Of a DNA stretch of 64,000 nt, positions 57,344 to 64,000 are shown piece after piece. Origin of the DNA: Prochlorococcus sp. AG-315-I14 (lineage in GTDB: Bacteria > Cyanobacteriota > Cyanobacteriia > PCC-6307 > Cyanobiaceae); assembly GCA_003283665.1 (NCBI GenBank), contig QBWF01000003.1, forward strand, positions 1 to 64,000. Reading direction: 5' to 3'. Numbering within the stretch: the stretch's first letter is position 1; each line of letters opens with the position of its first letter. The notes beneath the pieces were generated by a model that ran no database searches, was not told the origin of the DNA, and was given only the letters and a program-made list of their open reading frames with translations. The position numbers and the translations under genes were made by a program.

Positions 57344-57522
57344 TTCCTAACTTTCGAATAGAAAGCAACTGCCATCTCATAAAATAAAACAAGGTTGTTT
57401 TTTGTAAGTTTGAATCATGAAATACATCAACATCTGATTGTATTTTTCCAATATCAAATGTTTAGCTAAATACAAAAAACATCGCTTGATTGAATTTCAT
57501 GAATATAAAAGCTATCTAATTC

Positions 57523-58248
57523 ATGAAAACAAGGAAATGCTCAAATCAACAATTAAGAATTGAATTGTTAAGGAAAAAGCTTTAAAAACTCGACTCCTGT
57601 CAATCTGCACTTACTGATGTAGGAATGGGACTTCTTTGTCTTGGTAATAATTCCTTCACTGATTGGTGGTCACATTCAGCAAAAGGAGAGCAACTAATTA
57701 TTCAACCAAAAATTGATGGTTGTGCTGTTCGCCTCAGATATAAATATGGATGTCTAACTGGAGCTTCAACTCCATCCGACAAAGATTGTATCGATGCGAT
57801 TCGTATAATCCCAAATATTCCTAATGTTATTGATGATTCTCGAAAAGTAGAAGTAGAGCTCAGAGGAGTACTATTTGCTCCCAAACTTGTGGCTTTGAAG
57901 TCACAATGTCTTGCAAAAGATCACCTAAGCGAAAAAGTTATGGCTTGCAAAGAACTGACTTTTGTTGCTTATGAGATTTTGGGTTCTACTCATGATGAGC
58001 TTCAAGATTTAACCGAATTGCAAAATTGGGGTTTTGATGTACCTATTACTCTTCGAACCGATGATCCTAAACAAGTCACAAGATGGCACAGTCAGTGGAT
58101 AAATCATCAACTATTTTCTAATTATCCAACTGATGGAATAGTTGCAAAATGCAATTCAATTAATACTAAAAATAAACTTGGTACTTGTTCTACATATACA
58201 AACTGGGCGCTTGCTCTCAAGAAGCCCAGATCAACCAACATTTGTTGA
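57523..58248 (+). pseudogene. Truncated NAD+-dependent DNA ligase-like gene with in-frame stop
   Basis: The intact part (ATG 57625 to 58248, 207 residues) resembles the LigA adenylation domain: IIQPKIDGCAVRLRY with the AMP-binding Lys29, VEVELRGVLF, DGIVAKCNSI (about 170-179) and WALALKK (about 195-201). The OB-fold, zinc, HhH and BRCT domains of LigA are absent. Upstream in the same frame, an ATG at 57523 starts MKTRKCSNQQLRIELLRKKL, then a TAA (57583-57585), then KLDSCQSALTDVG into the ligase part. This looks like one reading frame broken by a nonsense change, or a gene now starting at 57625. Confidence 0.72.
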
Positions 58249-58283
58249 ATACTTAATAAACTTCACTCAAAGAAATTTCTAAT

Positions 58284-58478
58284 TTAATCTTTCTTCCACT
58301 CTCGATACCATTGCCTATCATCCAGCCATCGAATAATAGGCCAGTTAATAAGGATTGATAAAATCAAAACTCCAAAGAAATAAAGCCTCTCAAAGGCAAT
58401 TAGAAAAAGAAGGCTCGGAACTACTGACAAAATGACAGAAGTAACCAGGGCTCTTCTAGATGACATTTTTGTTCTCAT
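58284..58478 (-). CDS. Small membrane protein, function unknown
   Basis: A 64-residue protein with two hydrophobic segments (about 12-27 and 31-46) separated by ERLYFF. It ends in the charged, Trp-rich tail RWLDDRQWYREWKKD. The short basic N terminus MRTKMSSRRA suggests the N-in topology. A start at Met5 is also possible. I recognise no family. It is convergent with the ligase-like gene. Confidence 0.62.
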   Translation of the reverse strand: MRTKMSSRRALVTSVILSVVPSLLFLIAFERLYFFGVLILSILINWPIIRWLDDRQWYREWKKD

Positions 58479-58611
58479 AATTGAATTCTACAAGTTGTCT
58501 TAAGTTGAATCCTTCTTCTATACAATTAATATTACTAATTGAAAAATTATTCTATATCATAATTTTTCAATTCATCTTCGTTTTAATGAAGACACTTTAA
58601 TTTATTTAATA

Positions 58612-58646
58612 TCATAAAAAAGGTAGATATAAATCTACCTTTTTTA
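58612..58646. terminator. Bidirectional terminator
   Basis: GGTAGAT-ATAA-ATCTACC (58622-58639) is flanked by six As on the left and six Ts on the right, so it can end transcripts on both strands. It follows the leftward gene at 58687 and lies upstream of the leftward gene at 58284, so it should end the former. Confidence 0.88.
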
Positions 58647-58686
58647 TCATTTAGATTTTCACTAGAAAAAGTAATTCCTTTTTTCC

Positions 58687-58959
58687 TTAAAAATATTTAA
58701 AAGGGAAAAATACTTTATCCGGTCCTGCAAGGAAAACGGAGGAAGCAATAAGAGCAGTTACAATTTGGACCCCTATAAATTGTTTTAGAAGGTAGTCATA
58801 AGAGCCGGATACAGTCAAATCAACCTGTGGTTCATTCTCAGGCAAGCCATAATAAACTATTTGAGAGATCTGGAAAAAGATAACTAAGCCAGCAAAAGCA
58901 GCTAAAGCGTTAAATCCGCCAAAAGAGATTGTTGAAAAAAAACTTGTTGTGTAAATCAT
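58687..58959 (-). CDS. Small two-span membrane protein, function unknown
   Basis: A 90-residue protein with two hydrophobic segments (about 14-38 and 61-80) joined by an acidic loop, GLPENEPQVDLTVSGSYDYLL. It ends GPDKVFFPFKYF. I recognise no family. It has its own terminator. The pattern would suit a thylakoid or plasma-membrane accessory protein, but that is speculation. Confidence 0.68.
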   Translation of the reverse strand: MIYTTSFFSTISFGGFNALAAFAGLVIFFQISQIVYYGLPENEPQVDLTVSGSYDYLLKQFIGVQIVTALIASSVFLAGPDKVFFPFKYF

Positions 58960-59099
58960 TGAGTAAGGGCTTGACTCATACTTCTATTAATTAGAGCATC
59001 GATTTCAAGAATTGCTAAAAGAACTAATAGACTGAAATCTATTAGTTTCAATCAAAGTCCTCAAGACCCCGTCAACAGGCTTTTATTCATAAACTCACA

Positions 59100-59393
59100 T
59101 CATCTATTCCTTGAAGGCCCTCTGGAATCACGGTTGCCTCCACCCCCGTTATTTCTAGGTACTGCTTTTGTAACCCTTATAGAACGCCCCATCCATTCAA
59201 CATCTTGAAGATCATCGATGGCCTTCTGTTCCTGGGCTTCATCAGCCATATCAACGAATGCGAAACCTCTTTTCCTCCCAGTTTCTCTTTCAAGAGGAAG
59301 CTTGCAATTCGTGACTTCACCATAGGTACTAAAAACCCCAACAATATCTTCTTTCTCTGCATCAAAGGAAAGGTTTCCTATGTAAATAGTCAT
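59100..59393 (-). CDS. RNA-binding protein with one RRM domain
   Basis: A 97-residue cyanobacterial Rbp-type protein. The RRM has RNP2 IYIGNLSF (about 3-10) and RNP1 RKRGFAFVDM (about 40-50). A short glycine-rich and Arg/Asn tail (NNGGGGNRDSRGPSRNR) follows. Such proteins are often cold-induced in cyanobacteria, and in many genomes lie next to rpsU. Here rpsU is divergent, 197 bases away. Confidence 0.92.
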   Translation of the reverse strand: MTIYIGNLSFDAEKEDIVGVFSTYGEVTNCKLPLERETGRKRGFAFVDMADEAQEQKAIDDLQDVEWMGRSIRVTKAVPRNNGGGGNRDSRGPSRNR

Positions 59394-59590
59394 TGAGTGG
59401 CGGACCTCTAAAAGTGTTAATGAATGGTTCTAAAAGGAGAGCTCTTCAAAGATGTAGCTCATAGAGCCCAACAGATTGAAGCAAGCCATTTGGAGGATTC
59501 ACCAACACTCTAAGTGTTCTTATCTAAAAGAATCAAAATTAAATTTGCTTTACTGTCCTGTAAAATCAAATCATTGAATTTTTAATCTTT

Positions 59591-59767
59591 TTGACTCAAG
59601 TAACTGTTGGAGAAAACGAGGGCATTGAATCAGCGCTTCGTCGGTTTAAACGGCAAGTATCAAAAGCCGGGATCTTTGGTGAATTGAAGCGTCTTCGTCA
59701 CCATGAAACACCTGTAGAAAAATACAAGCGTAAATTGCAGCAAAGACGAAGAAGTAGAAGAAGATAA
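59591..59767 (+). CDS. rpsU: 30S ribosomal protein S21
   Basis: A 58-residue S21: [26 protein letters not shown], then [24 protein letters not shown]. The start is a TTG at 59591, because no ATG exists in this frame upstream before unrelated sequence. The basic C terminus and ESALRRFKR are characteristic. S21 sits near the mRNA exit path and helps initiation. It is divergent from the RRM gene. Confidence 0.96.
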   Translation: MTQVTVGENEGIESALRRFKRQVSKAGIFGELKRLRHHETPVEKYKRKLQQRRRSRRR

Positions 59768-59837
59768 ATATTAATAATTATTTTGTGAAGAATTAATATA
59801 TACAAATTCAGACAAAATCATTTCTAATATTTTCAAA

Positions 59838-60062
59838 ATGGAAAGAGAAAATTGTTGGGTCTGGTTTAAGGGGTCACTTAATGCTCAAGGTTACTGGAAA
59901 GGTGGCTTTACTTATGAAAAAGATAACGAGCCAGGTCTACTTATCAAGAGCTCAGCTTATGTTCCATGCAGAGTTCCTGAGTGGAGAATCAGCAAAACTG
60001 AGCCAGAAGACAAACATAAAGGACCAGACATTCCAATTAATTCTACTTGGAAAATAATATAA
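59838..60062 (+). CDS. Hypothetical protein
   Basis: A 74-residue soluble protein, rich in Trp, Lys and Glu (MERENCWVWFKGSLNAQGYWKG, then PCRVPEWRISKTEPEDKHKGPDIP). There is no signal peptide or membrane span. I recognise no family. It lies 70 bases after rpsU on the same strand, and its ordered composition makes it likely to be real. Confidence 0.68.
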   Translation: MERENCWVWFKGSLNAQGYWKGGFTYEKDNEPGLLIKSSAYVPCRVPEWRISKTEPEDKHKGPDIPINSTWKII

Positions 60063-60085
60063 AATATACTAGATTTTTATATAAA

Positions 60086-60607
60086 TTACTGGCTCATATT
60101 TACCCCAAAAAGAGGAGCTAAATATTTGACCACTGCAGGAATAATCAACAATACTGTTATCAATCTAAATGCATGAATTGCCGCAACCGATGCTCCAATT
60201 CCAAGTTCTGCACCAACCAAGCTCATGCCTAAAGTTCCTCCAGGAGCAGACCCAAGTAAAGCTATCAAAGGATCGATCCCAAAAAGACGCACAACTAAAA
60301 AACCTACTAAGACGCCTGTAAAAACAAGAGTAAAAGTAATTAAAAGTGCTGGTTTCCAAAGTGTTTCTAATTCATTAAGGGTTTCGCTATTTATCCCAGT
60401 ACCGATAACAGTGCCCACTCCAATACCAAGTATTGTTTTCGTACCCAAAGGCCATTGAGCTGGCTCAAGTTGACCACTAACGCTTAAAAAGCCTGCCGCT
60501 AAAAGCGACCCTAAAAGAGGGGCTGCAGGAATACCACTTAATATCATCAGGCTCCCTAATGCGGCACCACCAAGCACATATAGAAACAAAGTGATTAAAG
60601 GGTTCAT
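60086..60607 (-). CDS. AbrB-type membrane protein, half-length
   Basis: A 173-residue membrane protein with about five hydrophobic segments. GIPAAPLLGSLLAAGFLS and the LGSAPGGTLGMSLVGAELGIGASVAAIHAFRLITVL region match the AbrB (ammonia monooxygenase-like) membrane family. Typical members are about 350 residues with two repeats; this is one repeat, so a homodimer or partner is expected. The frame opens at a TTG at 60622; I chose the ATG at 60607. The substrate is unknown. Confidence 0.78.
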   Translation of the reverse strand: MNPLITLFLYVLGGAALGSLMILSGIPAAPLLGSLLAAGFLSVSGQLEPAQWPLGTKTILGIGVGTVIGTGINSETLNELETLWKPALLITFTLVFTGVLVGFLVVRLFGIDPLIALLGSAPGGTLGMSLVGAELGIGASVAAIHAFRLITVLLIIPAVVKYLAPLFGVNMSQ

Positions 60608-60897
60608 GATCCAAGCCTGCAATCTTAACCAATACAGTCTGATGGATTTATTATTTTTTTAATAAATTTGTGTTTTACATTTAAAAGATCAACTCAGAAA
60701 CTTCCATCTCTTCATTTAGCAACGAATTCTAATCCAAGCTGACATCAAAAATGATTTGCCTTACTAAGTTTTCTTCCTGTTTCAGACAATTTTGGAATCT
60801 TTTGATTTTAAGTCTTACTTATTTTTCCAATCAAAGAGACCAAAAATTGTTAGTGTTTAGTTCTAATTGATTATCACTAGTATTTGCCCTTCCTCTA

Positions 60898-62523
60898 ATG
60901 GCATCTGTTTTGACTAGTAAATTGAATAAAAAGATCAATATCCTTAACCATCAAGCAAAGGAAAAGGTTTTATATGTTCGGCTTCCTTGTAACCCTATTT
61001 TCCCAATTGGTCCAATTTATTTAGCAGATCACGTTCATAAATGTTTTCCAGAAATTAAACAATCAATTTTAGATTTAGCTTCTTTACCTCTTTTAGATGT
61101 AGAAAGAGTACTTATAAAGTGCATCAATACTTTCCAACCCACATTATTAGTTTTTTCATGGAGAGATATCCAAATCTATGCTCCTGTAGATGGAAGAGGT
61201 GGAAATCCTTTACAAAACTCATTTGAAGTTTTTTATGCTCGCAATCCTTTAAAGAAACTTCATGGGGCATTAGGTGGATTAGAACTGATGAAAAGCCATT
61301 ACGGAGAAATATGGAGGAACCAAAAGTTAATAAAAAGGGGATTAAAATATGCAAAGAAATTCAATCCAAATGCAACTGCAATTATTGGTGGTGGTGCAGT
61401 TAGTGTCTTTTATAATCAATTAAAAAAATCACTGCCTAAAGGCACCATAATATCTCTAGGTGAAGGTGAATTATTAATAGAAAAATTATTAAGAAAAGAA
61501 TCAATTAAAGATGAAAGATGTTTTATTATTGGAGAATTAGTACGGGAAAAAATTATTCATGAGAAACCAAATAATGTATTTAAAACAGCATGTGATTACA
61601 AATATATTCAATCAATATGGCCTGAATTTCAATGGTATTTAGAAGGAGGTGATTTTTTTATTGGTGTTCAAACAAAAAGAGGATGTCCCCATAATTGTTG
61701 CTATTGCATTTACACAGTTATTGAAGGCAAGAAAGTCAGAATCAATCCAGTCAATGAAGTGATTGAAGAAATAAAACAGTTGTATAGCCTAGGCGTACGT
61801 GGCTTTTGGTTTACTGATGCTCAATTCATTCCATCAAGAGGACACATTCAAAATGCAAAAGAGATTCTTCAAGCCATTCTTGATGAGGGTTTAAATGATA
61901 TACATTGGGCAGCATATATCCGGGCAGACAACATAGACGAAGAACTCGCAGAATTAATGGTTCAAACTGGAATGAGTTATTTCGAAATTGGCATCACTTC
62001 TGGTTCCCAAGAACTTATAAGAAAAATGAGAATGGGTTACAACCTCAAAACAGTACTGAAAAACTGTGAGCTTCTTGCTAAAGCAGGTTTCAAAGATCAT
62101 GTTTCAGTTAATTATTCATTCAATGTGATAGATGAACGCCCGGAAACTATTAGACAAACTGTTGCTTATCACAGAGAGCTTGAAAACATTTTCGGAGCCA
62201 AAATAGTCGAACCAGCAATATTTTTTATTGGGCTTCAACCTCATACATTGTTAGAAGAGTATGGGTTAAAAAACGGTCTTTTAAAGCCTGGTTACAATCC
62301 AATGAGTTTAATGCCATGGACTGCAAGAAAACTTCTTTGGAATCCAGAACCTATGGGTAAAGAATTTGGAAGAATCTGCTTAGAGGCATTTGATGAAAAC
62401 CCTAATGATTTTGGCCGAACGGTGATGAATTTATTAGAAAGAGATTATGGAATTTCATCTCTCAATGAAGCCTTAACTGTTAAATCTAAAAATCGACCAG
62501 TTCTTAAAAAAAACCTTCTTTGA
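60898..62523 (+). CDS. Radical SAM protein with N-terminal B12-binding-like domain
   Basis: A 541-residue protein. The N-terminal part (about 22-215) has the order and length of a B12-binding-like domain, with PIFPIGPIYLADHV, TLLVFSWRDIQIYAP and a Gly-rich AIIGGGAVSV loop (about 161-170). The radical SAM core carries the cluster motif C263-x3-C267-x2-C270 (RGCPHNCCYC). TDAQFIPS and IGITSGSQELIRKM follow. The reaction is unknown. No Fe-S or cobalamin partner is adjacent. Its last 79 bases overlap the convergent CPBP protease gene. Confidence 0.87.
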   Translation: MASVLTSKLNKKINILNHQAKEKVLYVRLPCNPIFPIGPIYLADHVHKCFPEIKQSILDLASLPLLDVERVLIKCINTFQPTLLVFSWRDIQIYAPVDGRGGNPLQNSFEVFYARNPLKKLHGALGGLELMKSHYGEIWRNQKLIKRGLKYAKKFNPNATAIIGGGAVSVFYNQLKKSLPKGTIISLGEGELLIEKLLRKESIKDERCFIIGELVREKIIHEKPNNVFKTACDYKYIQSIWPEFQWYLEGGDFFIGVQTKRGCPHNCCYCIYTVIEGKKVRINPVNEVIEEIKQLYSLGVRGFWFTDAQFIPSRGHIQNAKEILQAILDEGLNDIHWAAYIRADNIDEELAELMVQTGMSYFEIGITSGSQELIRKMRMGYNLKTVLKNCELLAKAGFKDHVSVNYSFNVIDERPETIRQTVAYHRELENIFGAKIVEPAIFFIGLQPHTLLEEYGLKNGLLKPGYNPMSLMPWTARKLLWNPEPMGKEFGRICLEAFDENPNDFGRTVMNLLERDYGISSLNEALTVKSKNRPVLKKNLL

Positions 62524-63344
62524 AAAATCAAGAGTATAACCATCATTGTTATACCAACCACTCCACTTATTGGATTGGAAAGTTCATTAGCTGCACCCAA
62601 TAAATAATAAGGAGTTTCATTAGAAAAAGTCACTAATCCAGAATCAAAAAGGAACCAAACTCCAACCAAGCCTCCATGAAAACCCATGCATCCCCATAAA
62701 TCTCCCTTATCAATAGTGCGTCGCAAAGTCAAAAGCAAACCAAAAAGAAACAAGCCTAAAGAAAAAGGAATCAAAGGCAATAAACCTACATCCAACCTTA
62801 TATGTGCCAAACTAAAAATTCCAGCTTGGAAAATAATTCCTTTTCTCACGCCAAATAAAAATATCATTTCTTGCATTAACCAACCTCTAAAAATAATCTC
62901 TTCTGCAAAACCAACACCTAGAATCAATAAAAATGCATTAAATAACGAGTTGATATTTAATTGATTGAAATTAGATATACAACCGCTTAAGGAAAGAAAA
63001 AGTATGAGAATTATCAAAAGAAAGGTTGCCAATATAAATCCATTGAAAAATAATTTAATAGCTTTATATCTTTTCTCAAAATCTAAACCGACAGATCTCC
63101 AAGGGGCATTAGTTTTCCATCGATCCTTCGCCCAACTTGGGAGTAAAGTTATAAAAGATAAGAAGGTAATTATAGTACCTATTAAAGATAAATTACTAGG
63201 ACTAATATCTTTATCAAAAATATAAATGAAATGACTAACACACCATCCTATAAAGTATAAAATGGGAAAAAGGGTAAATGTTGGAATCCATTGCACCTTT
63301 TGATGCAGCCATTTAGACCATACTATTGCAAGTACAGTTTTCAA
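62445..63344 (-). CDS. CPBP-family intramembrane metalloprotease
   Basis: A 299-residue membrane protein with about eight hydrophobic segments. The CPBP (CAAX protease/bacteriocin-processing) motifs are EEIIFRG (Glu148-Glu149 and Arg153), FSLAHIRL (His181) and GFHGGLVGVW (second His). The substrate is unknown. The first Met overlaps clpS by 4 bases. The last 25 or so residues (FLRTGRFLDLTVKASL) are encoded by DNA that also encodes the C terminus of the radical SAM protein on the other strand. Confidence 0.86.
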   Translation of the reverse strand: MKTVLAIVWSKWLHQKVQWIPTFTLFPILYFIGWCVSHFIYIFDKDISPSNLSLIGTIITFLSFITLLPSWAKDRWKTNAPWRSVGLDFEKRYKAIKLFFNGFILATFLLIILILFLSLSGCISNFNQLNINSLFNAFLLILGVGFAEEIIFRGWLMQEMIFLFGVRKGIIFQAGIFSLAHIRLDVGLLPLIPFSLGLFLFGLLLTLRRTIDKGDLWGCMGFHGGLVGVWFLFDSGLVTFSNETPYYLLGAANELSNPISGVVGITMMVILLIFQRRFFLRTGRFLDLTVKASLRDEIP

Positions 63345-63652
63345 CTTTCAATTTCAATTGTGCTTGTTAGACCTTTTGCCTTCAATGACTCTGAATAAAA
63401 TTCAGCGGGTTCTAAATCACAAACTATAACCAATCCAATACCATTATTATGAGTTTCCAACATGACATTAAGAGCATCTTGCTCACTTAGTTGTGGAACT
63501 ACTTGTCTAAGAGTTTTTACTACATAGTCCATAGAATTAACTGGGTCATTATGAAGTAAGACCTTGTATTTAGGAGAAGTTTTACGAACTCTTACTACCT
63601 CACGATCAATAACAACAGTATCTCCATCCTTACGATCAGAAGAATTAACCAT
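63341..63652 (-). CDS. clpS: ATP-dependent Clp protease adaptor ClpS
   Basis: A 103-residue adaptor that feeds N-degron substrates to ClpA or ClpC. The core is KYKVLLHNDPVNSMDYVVKTL (about 27-47; the HNDPVN segment contains the N-degron pocket residues), followed by LSEQDALNVMLETHNNG. The frame opens at 63685, but the ATG at 63652 is preferred because the family starts near it. The stop overlaps the CPBP start by 4 bases. Confidence 0.94.
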   Translation of the reverse strand: MVNSSDRKDGDTVVIDREVVRVRKTSPKYKVLLHNDPVNSMDYVVKTLRQVVPQLSEQDALNVMLETHNNGIGLVIVCDLEPAEFYSESLKAKGLTSTIEIES

Positions 63653-63710
63653 AATTAAAAAGCCTTGAAAGTTAGCACTTTTCATAAAGAATTTAACACA
63701 GATAATTCCA

Positions 63711-64000
63711 TCACAGTTTCACAATTCTATTCATCGCTTTTTCAACATTTTCTCTACTGTTAAATGCTGATAAACGAAAGTAACCTTCTCCTGCAGCCCC
63801 AAACCCACTTCCAGGTGTACCCACAACATTTGCATTCTTAATCAGAAAATCAAAGAAATCCCATGAGCTCATATTTTTAGGTGTTTTTATCCATGCATAT
63901 GGAGCATTAGTTGCTCCAAAAACTTCAAATCCTGCTTCGGTAAGATTATTTTTAATTATTTCCGCATTACCCATATAAAAATTTACTAATGTTTGAATCT
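63711..64000 (-). CDS. dapL: LL-diaminopimelate aminotransferase, C-terminal part
   Basis: A partial gene: the start lies beyond base 64000. The visible C terminus (from [15 protein letters not shown]) includes [48 protein letters not shown] and the final RIVKL, which match DapL. DapL converts tetrahydrodipicolinate directly to LL-diaminopimelate, a lysine and peptidoglycan precursor. This transaminase variant is used by cyanobacteria and plants. clpS follows 58 bases downstream. Confidence 0.94.
   Translation of the reverse strand, partial: IQTLVNFYMGNAEIIKNNLTEAGFEVFGATNAPYAWIKTPKNMSSWDFFDFLIKNANVVGTPGSGFGAAGEGYFRLSAFNSRENVEKAMNRIVKL

Noticed and set aside
1..64000. CRISPR arrays, insertion sequences, integrases, prophage or rRNA
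   Set aside because: No repeat-spacer pattern, transposase, integrase or phage structural gene was seen. The tRNAs are not flanked by duplicated 3' ends.

Overview
The window reads as a gene-dense, visibly AT-rich piece of a marine picocyanobacterial chromosome, and the gene content points to Prochlorococcus. The evidence is scattered single photosystem II genes (psbK, psbI, psbH, psbO), crtR, ntcA, a tandem run of four tiny high-light-inducible (hli) genes, several small families restricted to cyanobacteria (DUF3155, DUF3181, DUF3146, DUF3084, DUF3177, DUF3769, Ycf66, Ycf20), LL-diaminopimelate aminotransferase, and very short intergenic gaps. The strain or clade cannot be fixed from sequence reading alone. 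I saw no insertion sequence, prophage, CRISPR array or rRNA.

Layout. 1-7 kb: end of hisB, an apocarotenoid-type oxygenase, rdgB, a phosphohexomutase, a RecB/RNase H-like nuclease, ygfZ and pyrE. 7-20 kb: tRNA(CAT), a CorC-like CBS membrane protein, a Gfo/Idh oxidoreductase, psbK, tgt, cobS, a histidine kinase, DUF3155, an esterase, purH, a DoxX protein, ispH, amt with an exact NtcA-type box, and sfsA. 20-34 kb: murJ, tRNA-Arg, glyA-cinA-leuC-leuD, a DUF3769 outer-membrane protein, psbI, psbH, tatA, pth, a YqgF-like protein, DUF3084 and ntcA. 34-53 kb: a CobO-like protein without a P-loop, dcd, thyX, txlA, trmB, ileS, ycf66, tRNA-Leu, crtR, gatC, mpg, pyrB, ycf20, coaBC, psbO, sat, ftsH, eda and aroC. 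53-60 kb is the accessory part: a three-gene operon of small proteins headed by a CP12-tail-like peptide, an unknown membrane protein, a long gene-poor stretch, four translationally coupled hli genes, a 2OG-Fe(II) oxygenase, a truncated NAD+-ligase-like gene with an in-frame stop near its 5' end, small membrane proteins, an RRM protein and rpsU. 60-64 kb: a half-size AbrB-type membrane protein, a radical-SAM protein, a CPBP protease, clpS and the end of dapL.

How it fits together. Most genes are housekeeping: pyrimidine, purine, leucine, lysine, folate-linked and isoprenoid metabolism, plus tRNA maturation. They are mixed with photosynthesis genes. Nitrogen control is visible in two parts: ntcA itself, and the GTA-N8-TAC box in front of amt. 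The 53-58 kb region looks like a light and carbon stress-response neighbourhood. It also contains the least explained sequence: structured intergenic DNA, the CP12-like peptide and the broken ligase-like gene. Further structured, gene-free stretches lie at 12.9-13.2 kb and 43.3-43.5 kb and are candidates for small RNAs or operators.

No wholly new multi-gene system is obvious. The best candidates for something undescribed are the CP12-tail mini-operon, the four unexplained structured intergenic regions, the CobO-like protein without a Walker A motif, and the solitary ligase adenylation domain.
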